63,428 bases of DNA from an uncultured SAR116 cluster alpha proteobacterium (lineage in GTDB: Bacteria; Pseudomonadota; Alphaproteobacteria; Puniceispirillales; GCA-002684695), in NCBI GenBank assembly GCA_902539295.1, contig CACBIM010000011.1, forward strand, positions 1-63,428. The letters are read 5' to 3'. Each line of letters opens with the position of its first letter. Position 1 is the first letter of the stretch. The notes beneath the pieces were generated by a model. That model saw nothing but the letters and a program-made list of their open reading frames with translations, was not told the DNA's origin and did not search any database. A program made the translations under genes and the position numbers. Below are positions 1 to 8,746 of the stretch, piece after piece.

Positions 1-165
1 ATCTAATTTAGATTTTTTTGAAAGATTTATAGTCTCATTGATAAGGCTAAGACTTACGCCAATTATTACAACATAAAAGAAATTGTTTTCTAACCATACC
101 AACAGTAAAATCGGTAGCATCATTGCTACGGAAAACGAACGGATTATAAAATTCTTGTAATTAAT
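1..165 (-). CDS. Possible CdsA (phosphatidate cytidylyltransferase) N-terminus, partial
   Basis: An open minus-strand frame runs off the left edge directly downstream of frr. It translates to a basic start followed by hydrophobic stretches (reads IIRSFSVAMMLPILLLVWL, then a second hydrophobic segment), which resembles the first two membrane helices of CdsA, the enzyme that makes CDP-diacylglycerol at the inner membrane; in many proteobacteria cdsA lies downstream of frr. No ATG, GTG or TTG precedes the helix: the first ATG (123) is inside it, so the start may be ATT at 163-165, which has AGG nine bases upstream. The usual intervening uppS is absent. Only about 50 codons are visible, so the call rests on position and hydrophobic pattern. 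Confidence 0.35.
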   Translation of the reverse strand, partial: MNYKNFIIRSFSVAMMLPILLLVWLENNFFYVVIIGVSLSLINETINLSKKSKLD

Positions 166-186
166 TTACTTAAACCTAATTCAAGC

Positions 187-741
187 TCAAACGCTCTTTA
201 TATCTTTTTCTTTTTGAGCTAACATATCATCAATTTCATTAATAAATTCATCAGTAATAAGTTGAATTTTACCTTCAGAATCTCTTTTTTCATCTTCACT
301 AATTTCACTTTCTTTTTCAAGCTTCCTTATACTTTCTATTATATCCCTTCTAACATTTCTGATAGAAATTTTAGCCTGTTCTGAATACTTGCCAGCTACT
401 TTAACTAATTCAATTCTTCTATCTTGAGATAGTTCCGGTATAGGAATGCGGATAGAACTTCCCTCAGTCTGAGGATTAAGTCCAAGATCAGATTCTCTTA
501 TAGATTTCTCTATTGAATTAACCATAGACTGATCCCAAACTTGTATTAATATTAAACGAGCTTCTGGTGTGCTTAACGAAGCTACTTGATTAATTGGCAT
601 TTTACTGCCATATGCATCAACTTTAAGGGAATCTAATAGTGCAGTTGATGCCCTACCAGTTCTTAAGCCAATAAATTCTTCTTTAAGAGAATTTAGTGCA
701 CCATTCATTCTTCTTCTTAGATCACTTTCATCAAATGACAT
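187..741 (-). CDS. frr: Ribosome recycling factor
   Basis: RRF (about 184 residues, the normal size) works with EF-G to split the 70S ribosome after termination. The protein begins MSFDESDLRRRMNGAL and carries the family's early block ending in LRTGRASTALLD, the middle block with LSTPEARLILIQVWDQSM, and the basic segment RRIELVKVAGKYSEQAKISI. I chose the ATG at 741 rather than the one at 756: between them lies an AGGAG Shine-Dalgarno, seven bases before 741, and this fits the usual RRF N-terminus. It follows pyrH by about 15 bases and is probably transcribed with rpsB-tsf-pyrH. Confidence 0.96.
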   Translation of the reverse strand: MSFDESDLRRRMNGALNSLKEEFIGLRTGRASTALLDSLKVDAYGSKMPINQVASLSTPEARLILIQVWDQSMVNSIEKSIRESDLGLNPQTEGSSIRIPIPELSQDRRIELVKVAGKYSEQAKISIRNVRRDIIESIRKLEKESEISEDEKRDSEGKIQLITDEFINEIDDMLAQKEKDIKSV

Positions 742-756
742 ATTATTACTCCTCAT

Positions 757-1467
757 TTACTGAATTATAGTAAACTTTCCATCACCAGAAACAACTTTTG
801 AAAAAGCACCTATTTCATGAATTGAAAAAACTATAACAGGAACATTATTTTCTCGAGCTAAAGAAATCGCTGCTGCATCCATAACTTTTAAATCCTTTCC
901 TAATACGTCCATGTATTTAAGCATTTTATATCTAGTGGCGTTTTTATTTTTTTTCGGATCTGAAGAATATACTCCATCAACATTTGTTGCTTTAAACATT
1001 GCATTACATTTCATTTCTGAAGCCCTTAATGCTGCTGCTGTATCAGTAGTAAAGTAAGGATTTCCAGTACCAGCAGCAAAAATTATTACTCTCCCTTTCT
1101 CTAAGTGTCTTTCAGCCCTTCTCCTAATGTAAGTCTCACAAACAGAAGTAATTGGAAGCGCTGATTGAACTCTTGTATTAATGCCAATGAGTTCTAAAGC
1201 ATTTTGTATCGCAAGAGCATTCATTACAGTAGCTAACATACCCATGTAGTCGCCAGTAGTTCTTTCAATTCCAGCCTCTTCAGCTGAAATGCCCCTAAAA
1301 ATATTACCTCCACCTACAACTAAACATACTTCAACACCTAGTTTTACAACTGTCTTTATTTCCTTGGTTATTCTTGAAACAGTTGATGGATCAATCCCAA
1401 ATGATTCATCACCCATAAGTGCTTCACCAGAAATTTTAAGTAAAACTCTTTTATACTTTAGTTTCAT
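757..1467 (-). CDS. pyrH: UMP kinase
   Basis: PyrH phosphorylates UMP to UDP in de novo pyrimidine nucleotide synthesis and belongs to the amino acid kinase fold, not the P-loop UMP/CMP kinases. At 236 residues it has normal length. Visible signatures are LLKISGEAL (9-17), the glycine loop [10 protein letters not shown] (50-59), the UMP-binding segment [15 protein letters not shown] (131-145) and [11 protein letters not shown] (161-171). It sits between tsf and frr, the common bacterial order. A 68-base AT-rich gap separates it from tsf and no terminator is evident there. Confidence 0.97.
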   Translation of the reverse strand: MKLKYKRVLLKISGEALMGDESFGIDPSTVSRITKEIKTVVKLGVEVCLVVGGGNIFRGISAEEAGIERTTGDYMGMLATVMNALAIQNALELIGINTRVQSALPITSVCETYIRRRAERHLEKGRVIIFAAGTGNPYFTTDTAAALRASEMKCNAMFKATNVDGVYSSDPKKNKNATRYKMLKYMDVLGKDLKVMDAAAISLARENNVPVIVFSIHEIGAFSKVVSGDGKFTIIQ

Positions 1468-1535
1468 TCAACATTAAAAACTGTGGTTTATAAAAAGATA
1501 ATATATTTTTAAATAAATTAACACGAATTTATTTA

Positions 1536-2459
1536 TTAATTGGATAGTTGCTCAGCCACTTCATCTGCAAAACTTTTTTCATCTTTCTCAATTCCTTCAC
1601 CTAAATTAAATCTAGCGAAATTTTTTATTTTAATATCAGAACCAAGTTCTTTTGACAGTTTATTTATAGCATCAATAACTTTTGTTTCACCATCCAATAC
1701 AAATGTTTGTTCTAATAAAACAACTTCTGAGTAAAATTTTTTTAGTCTTCCCTCTACCATTTTCTTCGCAATTTCTTCTGGTTTGCCTGACGAAATTGCT
1801 TGTTCAATCAAAACACTTCTTTCTCTTTCAACAATATCTGGGGATAGATCATCAACGGAAATACTCGATGGCGAAGTTGCAGCAATATGCATAGCTAATT
1901 CTTTACCAAGCTTTTTTAATGCAGATTTATCTGCATTTGACTCTAATGATATTAGAACTCCTATTTTCCCAAGATTTTCGTTTACACTATTATGAATATA
2001 TCCAGTTATAATTCCTTTTGAAACTGATAAAAATTCAGTTCTCCTTAAAGACATATTTTCGCCAATCTTAGCAATTTTGTCCGTAAGCACTTCCTGGACA
2101 CTTTTATCAAAATCTAAATATTTTGATTTCAAAATATTGTCAAAATTACCCTTATTATTTAGGGAAATTTTAGCAACAGAGCTAACAAATTCCTGAAACT
2201 CAGTATTTCTTGCTACAAAATCAGTCTCAGAATTAACTTCAACAATAGAACCCAAATTATCTTCAATACAAATTCCAATTAATCCTTCAGAAGCAACACG
2301 GCTTGATTTTTTAGATGCAGTTGCAAGTCCTTTTTTTCTTAACCAATCAATTGCTGCATCCATATCACCGTTATTTTCTGATAAAGCTTTTTTGCAGTCC
2401 ATCATTCCGGCACTTGACTTTATTCTTAACTCTTTAACCATTTGTGCAGTTATTGACAT
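1536..2459 (-). CDS. tsf: Elongation factor Ts
   Basis: EF-Ts exchanges GDP for GTP on EF-Tu. The 307-residue protein is full length: an N-terminal UBA-like domain (MSITAQMVKELRIKSSAGMM, 1-20, then DCKKAL), the nucleotide-exchange motif SETDFVARN (77-85), and a C-terminal dimerisation region ending near residue 290. It is 26 bases downstream of rpsB in the classic rpsB-tsf pair, so the two are almost certainly one transcript. Confidence 0.97.
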   Translation of the reverse strand: MSITAQMVKELRIKSSAGMMDCKKALSENNGDMDAAIDWLRKKGLATASKKSSRVASEGLIGICIEDNLGSIVEVNSETDFVARNTEFQEFVSSVAKISLNNKGNFDNILKSKYLDFDKSVQEVLTDKIAKIGENMSLRRTEFLSVSKGIITGYIHNSVNENLGKIGVLISLESNADKSALKKLGKELAMHIAATSPSSISVDDLSPDIVERERSVLIEQAISSGKPEEIAKKMVEGRLKKFYSEVVLLEQTFVLDGETKVIDAINKLSKELGSDIKIKNFARFNLGEGIEKDEKSFADEVAEQLSN

Positions 2460-2485
2460 TTTTAATTCCTTTAAATTTTAGAGGT

Positions 2486-3673
2486 TTATTTTTTCGATTT
2501 AGGAGATTTAGATTTTGAAGTTGTTTTTAAGTCTTTTTCCTCTTCATTATTATCAGTTTTTTCTGCCTTAACTTTTACAGTGTTTTTCTTGGCAGAAGTA
2601 CTTTTATCATTTTTTTCACTTTTATTTGTAGTAACTTTTTTTGATGGTTTTTTTTCGGGTTTATCAACTTTTTCTGATAAATTATCATCATTTCTAGATT
2701 TAGCTTTATTTTTTAATGATGTTTTATCTTCATTTTTTTTATTGTTATTTTTTATTTCCTTTTTTATATTCTTCTTTTCGTTAATTTCTAACTTTTTATC
2801 ACTATTATCAGCCTTTTCTTCTTTATTAGTCAGTTCATCTTTTATTTCATTTTTTGATAAAGGTTCTGTTTTTTCATTAACTATATCTTTATCAATGTTA
2901 GTCTCTTCATTTTTAAATAATGTATTATCATTTTGATCTAGAAGTTTTTCAACAGGATCAAAATCTTTTTCTTGCTTAAGCATTTCAGCTTGCAATCCAT
3001 CAATAATTGATTCTGAAACAAGGTTACAGTATAATGTTACTGCTCTTAAAGCATCATCATTACCTGGAATTGGGTGATCAATGCCATCAGGATTAGAATT
3101 TGTATCTAAAACTGCCACAACAGGAATATTAAGAGTTTTTGCTTCACTGATTGCAATTGAATCTTTAATAGTATCAATCACAAATAGCATATCAGGCAAA
3201 CCACCCATATCCTTAATGCCTCCCAAAGAATTATTTAGCTTATCTCGGTCTCGTGTCATTTTGAGCACTTCTTTTTTTGATAAAGCATTAATATCTTCAC
3301 TTTCTAACTTTTCATCTAATTCTTTGAGCCTTTTAATAGAGTTAGAAACTGTTGAAAAATTAGTCATCATTCCACCTAACCATCTATGATTAACGTAGTA
3401 TTGACCACATGACTTGGCTGAATCAGCAATGATTTCTGAACAAGACTTTTTAGTACCTACAAATAATATTCTTCCACCAGCGGCTGCTACTTCTCTAATA
3501 GCGGATAATGCCTGTGTTAACAGAGGGACTGTTTCTTCTAAATTTATTATATGAATGTTATTTCTAACTCCAAAAATATATGGAGTCATTTTTGGGTTCC
3601 ATCTACGTGTATGATGACCAAAATGAACACCAGATTCAAGAAGTTGTCTTATAGTAAAAGAGGGAATTGTCAT
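2486..3673 (-). CDS. rpsB: 30S ribosomal protein S2 with long charged C-terminal extension
   Basis: Residues 1-240 are a complete S2 (begins [20 protein letters not shown]; contains [20 protein letters not shown] and [23 protein letters not shown]). The start at 3673 is preferred over an upstream one at 3715 because AAGGA lies just before it and S2 homology begins there. About 155 extra residues follow, almost entirely Lys, Glu, Asp, Asn and Ser, and probably disordered. Typical bacterial S2 is about 240-260 residues, so this is a large tail. Its DNA is nearly all A and T, but the frame stays open and ends normally. A leader of roughly 100 bases precedes the gene. Confidence 0.96.
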   Translation of the reverse strand: MTIPSFTIRQLLESGVHFGHHTRRWNPKMTPYIFGVRNNIHIINLEETVPLLTQALSAIREVAAAGGRILFVGTKKSCSEIIADSAKSCGQYYVNHRWLGGMMTNFSTVSNSIKRLKELDEKLESEDINALSKKEVLKMTRDRDKLNNSLGGIKDMGGLPDMLFVIDTIKDSIAISEAKTLNIPVVAVLDTNSNPDGIDHPIPGNDDALRAVTLYCNLVSESIIDGLQAEMLKQEKDFDPVEKLLDQNDNTLFKNEETNIDKDIVNEKTEPLSKNEIKDELTNKEEKADNSDKKLEINEKKNIKKEIKNNNKKNEDKTSLKNKAKSRNDDNLSEKVDKPEKKPSKKVTTNKSEKNDKSTSAKKNTVKVKAEKTDNNEEEKDLKTTSKSKSPKSKK

Positions 3674-3810
3674 AATTTTTCCTTTTCTGGTTAAACCTCC
3701 AACAAATATAAGCAATAGCTCACCAGATGGTTAAAAAACCTATTTGTTGTGTGAATTGATGCCTATTTAATTAATTTTTAAAAATTTTTCAAGAAATAAA
3801 TAATAATTTA

Positions 3811-4362
3811 TCAACATTTTATTTTTTTTTTTAATTTTTTTATAACATAAATATATGATTTCAGTTGTATTCCTGGCAAATGCTCGCCATAATTTTTTTC
3901 TAAGATCTCATAATTTGTGTCAATTATCCTAAAAATTTCATCCATAAAACTCTTATCTTCAACTGCATGGTCGTTTAAAGAGAATATTAGCAATCCTGAA
4001 TCCAAGAGAATATTTAGACATTTTTCTAGACAACTTGGATTTGCATGATGTGGACTAATTATACCTGCTGCAACAATTGCTTCGTATCTAAAATTTACTC
4101 TGTAATATTTTCTATTTAAATCTAAATTAAAGAGTTTTTTATAAATGTTTTTTTTCTTAGCTTCATGAAGCATATTTTCTGAAAAATCGGAGCCATCTAC
4201 ATTATTAAACCCAACATTTAAAATTTCCTGACCTGATAGGCCAGTACCACATCCAATATCAAGTATATAAGAATTTGTGTTTTTGAGATATTTTCTTAAT
4301 GCTTTAGCACATCGCTGTGGAGTTGAGTAGTTATTTAATTTTAGTTCATAATCATAAGACAA
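3811..4362 (-). CDS. Class I SAM-dependent methyltransferase (N-terminus uncertain)
   Basis: This is a Rossmann-fold methyltransferase: motif I reads ILDIGCGTGLSGQEI (about residues 33-47) and motif II lies around DGSDFSENMLHEAKKK. The substrate is unknown. The first usable start in the frame is TTG at 4362, but the same frame stays open upstream to 4458 and reads DLYEKWCLSYDYELKL across that TTG. This matches the pattern seen before the TPxRC segment in similar methyltransferases, so the true protein is probably about 28 residues longer. No canonical start exists there; ATT at 4444-4446 with AAAAGG eight bases upstream is a candidate. The gene is divergent from selO. Confidence 0.8.
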   Translation of the reverse strand: MSYDYELKLNNYSTPQRCAKALRKYLKNTNSYILDIGCGTGLSGQEILNVGFNNVDGSDFSENMLHEAKKKNIYKKLFNLDLNRKYYRVNFRYEAIVAAGIISPHHANPSCLEKCLNILLDSGLLIFSLNDHAVEDKSFMDEIFRIIDTNYEILEKNYGEHLPGIQLKSYIYVIKKLKKKIKC

Positions 4363-4499
4363 ACACCATTTTTCGTATAAATCTTGTGTTTGTTTGTTTG
4401 ATTTATACTTATATACTTCTGTTAAAAATTTTTTTGGGTTTGTAATTTCAAAAACCTTTTACTATTTTAACTATATACTTATATAAGATTATATAAATT

Positions 4500-5963
4500 A
4501 TGCTTAACTTTGAAAATAGTTTTCATAAATTAAATAATAATTTTTATGAAAATGTTGTTCCATCTAAACCTCCTAAACCAGAAACTATATCATTTAATAA
4601 GCATTTATCTCAATTATTAGGAATTAAAACATCTTGGATAAAAGGTACTGAAGGCTTAGAATGTTTCACCGGAAAACAAATTATTAAAAGCTCAAATCCT
4701 CTAGCTATGGTTTATGCAGGGCATCAATTTGGTAATTGGGTTCCTCGCCTTGGTGATGGCAGAGCAATTCTATTGGGTGAAATTTTAGATCAAAATAATG
4801 AAAGGTGGGATATTCAATTAAAAGGTTCTGGCTTAACACCATTTTCAAGAAATGGTGACGGTAAAGCAACTTTAGGGCCTGTTTTACGTGAGTATCTAAT
4901 GAGTGAAGCGATGTATAAATTAGGCATACCAACAACACATGCACTATTTATTGCTAAAACAGGTGAAAATGTTTACAGGGAAAAAGTTTATCCTGGGGCT
5001 ATCATAACAAGGGTGGCAAAAAGTCATATTAGAGTAGGCACTTTTCAGTATTTTGCATCACAAGGACAATATGACCTAGTAAAAGTATTGATGGATTATG
5101 TAATTAGAAGAAATTTTCCAGAAATTAACAATGATAGAAATAAATATTTAAGTTTTCTAAAATTTGTAATAGATGCTCAAGCCAAGCTCATTTCAAAATG
5201 GATGAATGTTGGATTTATACATGGTGTTATGAATACTGATAACTGCTCAATTATTGGAGATACTATAGATTATGGACCTTGTGCTTTTATGGATAAATAC
5301 AACGAAAATACAGTGTTTAGCTCTATAGATACATTTGGACGTTATAGTTATAAAAACCAACCAATAATTTGCCAATGGAATTTAGCTCAATTAGCAAATT
5401 GTATTTTGCCATTTTTATCAAATGAAAAAGAAAAAAGTATTAAGATAGCTCAACATGAAATCGATAGATTTCCTGAAGTTTATAATGATTACTTTTCTAA
5501 AGAGATTTTTAAAAAATTAGGCTTTTCTCACAAAATGGAAAATGACAACAAATTAAAAGATGAACTTTTTGACATAATGAAACAAGATGAACTTGACTTT
5601 ACACTCTCATTTTCAAATTTATATTTTAAATTACTAAATAAAGATAATGACCTATTTGAATTCACTGATAAATCTAGAGCTTTTACTAAATGGATATCCA
5701 AATGGAAATTAAGGCTAAAAAAAGAAAAAAAATCAATTACTCAGATTGCAGAAAATTTAAAAAAATCTAATCCGATTATAATTCCACGTAATCATCTCGT
5801 AGAAGAAGCAATTAAATTTGCTTTAGAAAGAGATAATTTTTCGAAGTTTTTTAAGTTACTAAAATTAGTTTCTGATCCATTCAAATATAAAGAAAGTAAT
5901 TTTAATTATTATAAACCACCTAATGTTTTAGATAAAAATTTTAAAACATACTGTGGGACATAG
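4500..5963 (+). CDS. selO: SelO / YdiU family protein adenylyltransferase
   Basis: SelO is a pseudokinase-fold enzyme that transfers AMP from ATP to Ser/Thr/Tyr hydroxyls of proteins and is linked to redox homeostasis. The 487-residue protein matches family length. Diagnostic stretches are MVYAGHQFGNWVPRLGDGRA, IQLKGSGLTPFSRNGDGKAT, GPVLREYLMSEAMYKLGIPT, HIRVGTFQYFA and HGVMNTDN (active site), followed by DYGPCAFMD and SYKNQP. The C-terminus ends KTYCGT, keeping the near-terminal cysteine that is selenocysteine in some homologues. It starts the short plus-strand unit shared with the AlkB-type gene 14 bases downstream. Confidence 0.93.
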   Translation: MLNFENSFHKLNNNFYENVVPSKPPKPETISFNKHLSQLLGIKTSWIKGTEGLECFTGKQIIKSSNPLAMVYAGHQFGNWVPRLGDGRAILLGEILDQNNERWDIQLKGSGLTPFSRNGDGKATLGPVLREYLMSEAMYKLGIPTTHALFIAKTGENVYREKVYPGAIITRVAKSHIRVGTFQYFASQGQYDLVKVLMDYVIRRNFPEINNDRNKYLSFLKFVIDAQAKLISKWMNVGFIHGVMNTDNCSIIGDTIDYGPCAFMDKYNENTVFSSIDTFGRYSYKNQPIICQWNLAQLANCILPFLSNEKEKSIKIAQHEIDRFPEVYNDYFSKEIFKKLGFSHKMENDNKLKDELFDIMKQDELDFTLSFSNLYFKLLNKDNDLFEFTDKSRAFTKWISKWKLRLKKEKKSITQIAENLKKSNPIIIPRNHLVEEAIKFALERDNFSKFFKLLKLVSDPFKYKESNFNYYKPPNVLDKNFKTYCGT

Positions 5964-5977
5964 ATAGAGTTTATACA

Positions 5978-6991
5978 ATGCTATTTTATTGGTTTTTTCC
6001 ATTTGCAATAATTACTACAAGCTTTAGTTGCGTCATTTTTTCAACTAAATTTTTTATAGTTCCATTTATTTGGGTCTTAATAATAGTCCCAATTATAGAC
6101 TATTTTATGCCAAAATTGAGTGTGCCAAAATCTAAATTGACAAATTCCATTGGCCATAGTGCCGCACTTTTAGCTGTTGTACCAACAATACTTCTATTAC
6201 TAATTTTAAGTTTGCTCAAGATTAAGGACGCTAATTTTGGTGCTATTGATGCACTTAGTATTGGTTTAGGTGCAGGCATTACTGGAGGAGCTGTTGGGAT
6301 TACAACCGCTCATGAGTTTATTCACAGAAAATCAAAGTTTCTAAGAGGTTTGGGCGTTTTGTTATTAAGCGTCTGTTTTTACAGTCATTTTCGTATTGAA
6401 CATATTTATGGTCATCATATGCATGTAGCCACCTTAAACGACCCTGCTACAGCAAGAAAGGGTGAAAATTTTTATGCATTTCTTTTAAGGTGTGTATTTT
6501 TAAGTATCGTTTCCGCATGGTCTATAGAAAAAAAACTATTATTATCTAAAAGTATTTCAATTTATAATTATAGAAATAGAATGTTCCAATACTTCTTTTT
6601 TCACTTATTTATATTATTAACTTGCTTTGCCTTCGCTGGTTTAAAAGGAATAATTTTTATTTTTTCTTATGCTTTGATTTCAATTATTTTATTAGAAGTT
6701 GTTGAATATATTCAACATTATGGCCTCAAAAGAGAAAATATCGATAAAAAACTCGAAAAGTACAACCAATCACACTCTTGGAATAGCCGTCATAGTATTG
6801 CCGATTGGTCAACATTTAATCTTGGTTTGCACTCTGAGCATCACTCAATTGCAAATAAAGAGTATCCTCTATTGTCTCATGATGAAAAACCAAAAGAAAT
6901 GCCAGCTAATTATCCTACAATGATTTTAATGGCTTTAATTCCTCCTATCTGGTTTACGGTAATGGATAAAAAATTAAATCTTAGGAACTAA
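5978..6991 (+). CDS. AlkB-type alkane 1-monooxygenase (membrane di-iron hydroxylase)
   Basis: This 337-residue integral membrane protein has hydrophobic helices in its first 110 residues and all histidine boxes of the AlkB branch of membrane di-iron hydroxylases: HEFIHR (112-117), EHIYGHHMHVAT (141-152), EYIQHYGLKR (243-252) and LGLHSEHHSIANKEYP (282-297). Such enzymes hydroxylate terminal methyl groups of alkanes using rubredoxin-supplied electrons. No rubredoxin gene is nearby, and the true substrate could be another hydrophobic chain. It lies 14 bases after selO, and its 3' end overlaps the convergent lipid kinase by 18 bases. Confidence 0.85.
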   Translation: MLFYWFFPFAIITTSFSCVIFSTKFFIVPFIWVLIIVPIIDYFMPKLSVPKSKLTNSIGHSAALLAVVPTILLLLILSLLKIKDANFGAIDALSIGLGAGITGGAVGITTAHEFIHRKSKFLRGLGVLLLSVCFYSHFRIEHIYGHHMHVATLNDPATARKGENFYAFLLRCVFLSIVSAWSIEKKLLLSKSISIYNYRNRMFQYFFFHLFILLTCFAFAGLKGIIFIFSYALISIILLEVVEYIQHYGLKRENIDKKLEKYNQSHSWNSRHSIADWSTFNLGLHSEHHSIANKEYPLLSHDEKPKEMPANYPTMILMALIPPIWFTVMDKKLNLRN

Positions 6992-7879
6992 AACTAACAA
7001 TTTTTTAGTTCCTAAACTTGTTGATACAGGTAAATTGCCTAAAAACTCTCCATCACCATAAACTAAACCTGCCCAAGAATTTTTTGAGCTAGTTGATATT
7101 TTAACACACTTAGAATGTAAACTTTTGACTAGTTGATGATGCAGGTGTTGACCAGAAAATACCTTCATTAATAAATTAAATGCTTGAAAATGATTTGTCT
7201 TATGAGCAAATAAAAGATTTATTTTTTTCTTTTCTTTAAGTGCATCAGGAGCAATCAACATTCCTCCTCCTGTATATTGTGATGCTGCAGAAGCGAGTAT
7301 TAATAATTCTTCATTTACTACATTATTATTGTATGAAATTTTATATTTATGATTTTTTAAATTTATAAAACTTATTAATGTTGCAATAGTGTAGAGAGGC
7401 ATGCCTCTCAAAATTGGTATTTTTGAAGCCCTAAAGGCAGCTTCACTCAATAATCCAACCCCTGTACATGTTAAACTTATTCTTGAATAATTATCAAACT
7501 TTACATCTATATATCTTGCGTTAAACAATTTAGGATAAAGAAAAGAGTTTATTAAATCTCTAGATGATTTTATGTTTAAAGAGTTAGCAAAATCATTGCC
7601 TCTTCCAAAAGGCAAAATGGCCATAATGCCTTTATTTATTATTGCTTGATGTGCAATAATATTTTGAAAGCCATCACCTCCACAAGCAACAACAATTCTA
7701 TTATTCATCATAGAACTCTTACATTTGCTAATCGCATCATCAACAGAATTAGTTACTAAAATATTAGCACTAGACCCACTAATTATTTCATTAATAATAT
7801 TGATTTTTTTATTTAATGATAATTTTCCAGAAGCTGGATTAACTAAAAAAATAGCATTATCTAGCGTTAAATTTGTCAT
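6974..7879 (-). CDS. Diacylglycerol kinase / YegS-like lipid kinase
   Basis: The 301-residue protein has the DAGK catalytic fold: an opening strand with FLVNPASGKL (residues 11-20), the nucleotide loop VVACGGDGFQNII, and LPFGRGNDFANSLNI, which corresponds to the conserved GTxNDFA signature. C-terminal GGGMLIAPDA fits the second lobe. Members phosphorylate diacylglycerol, sphingoid or other lipid alcohols; the substrate cannot be told here. Its last codons overlap the end of the AlkB-type gene and contain one arm of a 13-bp inverted repeat. Confidence 0.85.
   Translation of the reverse strand: MTNLTLDNAIFLVNPASGKLSLNKKINIINEIISGSSANILVTNSVDDAISKCKSSMMNNRIVVACGGDGFQNIIAHQAIINKGIMAILPFGRGNDFANSLNIKSSRDLINSFLYPKLFNARYIDVKFDNYSRISLTCTGVGLLSEAAFRASKIPILRGMPLYTIATLISFINLKNHKYKISYNNNVVNEELLILASAASQYTGGGMLIAPDALKEKKKINLLFAHKTNHFQAFNLLMKVFSGQHLHHQLVKSLHSKCVKISTSSKNSWAGLVYGDGEFLGNLPVSTSLGTKKLLVLVPKI
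6981..7015. repeat. 13-bp perfect inverted repeat at a convergent gene junction
   Basis: TTAGGAACTAAAA (6981-6993) is the exact reverse complement of 7003-7015, with a 9-base loop. It spans the stop codon of the AlkB-type gene and the final codons of the lipid kinase. An RNA from either strand could fold it, so it may end transcripts from both sides. No clear T-run follows on either strand, so a classical intrinsic terminator is not certain. Confidence 0.6.
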
Positions 7880-7909
7880 TTATAAGTGCAAGTAAATTAA
7901 TTACATTAA

Positions 7910-8746
7910 TTATTCGGTAAACAAATTATTATGCCAATTAATATGATCATTCATAAAAGTTGATATAAAATAATAAGAGTGATCGTAACCTTTTCGCATT
8001 CTTAAAAGTATTTCTTGATTATGTTTTTGACAAATTTCTTTTAAAAGGTTGGGTTTTAAACCTTCTTCTAAAAATGGATCGTCTAAACCTTGGTCAATAA
8101 GAAAATTAGAAAATTTATGTCCATCCTCAATTAAAGAGGTTGCATCATATTTCCTCCAACTTGCAGTATCCTCACCTAAATATTTGGTAAAAGCAGTTTT
8201 TGACCATCCAGCTGTTGATGGCTGAGAAATAGGAGCCATTGCAGAACAAGATTTAAATTTATGTGGGTAGTTCAATGCTGTTATTAATGCACCATGGCCT
8301 CCCATAGAATGACCCATAATCCCCTGAATTTCTTCTTTTACTGGGAAATTTTCAAATACTAGTTTTGGTAATTCGTCTGTTATATATGAAAACATATTGT
8401 AGTTTTGATTATATGGATCTTGAGTTGCATCTAAATAAAACCCGGCACCAGATCCAAATTGCCAATTATCTTTTTCATCAGGTATGTCGTCGCCTCTGGG
8501 GCTAGTATCAGGACAAATAAAGGCTATTCCTAATTCAGATGATTTCTGCCTATACTCACCCTTTTCAGTTACGTTTGCATGAGAGCAAGTTAAACCTGAC
8601 AAATACCATATAATTGGTACTTTCCCTGACTTTGATGCAGGAGGCAAAAATAATGAAAACTTCATTTCACATTTATTCAAAGAAGAATAATGCTTGACTA
8701 TTAATTGTTCACCATCATGTGAACGAAATTTATCTATAACTTCCAT
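7910..8746 (-). CDS. fghA: S-formylglutathione hydrolase
   Basis: This esterase-D-type alpha/beta hydrolase (278 residues, usual length) splits S-formylglutathione into formate and glutathione. The nucleophile elbow is GHSMGGHGA, preceded by the oxyanion region WYLSGLTCSHANVTEKGEY and SPRGDDIPDEKDNWQFGSGAGFY; the catalytic histidine is in GYDHSYYFI near the end. Its start overlaps the stop of the upstream class III alcohol dehydrogenase by one base, so the two successive steps of formaldehyde oxidation are translationally coupled. Confidence 0.96.
   Translation of the reverse strand: MEVIDKFRSHDGEQLIVKHYSSLNKCEMKFSLFLPPASKSGKVPIIWYLSGLTCSHANVTEKGEYRQKSSELGIAFICPDTSPRGDDIPDEKDNWQFGSGAGFYLDATQDPYNQNYNMFSYITDELPKLVFENFPVKEEIQGIMGHSMGGHGALITALNYPHKFKSCSAMAPISQPSTAGWSKTAFTKYLGEDTASWRKYDATSLIEDGHKFSNFLIDQGLDDPFLEEGLKPNLLKEICQKHNQEILLRMRKGYDHSYYFISTFMNDHINWHNNLFTE

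Noticed and set aside
2580-2936. A Phe/Leu/Ser-rich plus-strand frame opposite the rpsB tail
   Set aside because: It is the reverse complement of Lys/Glu-rich codons, which always read as hydrophobic residues; no start signal is present.
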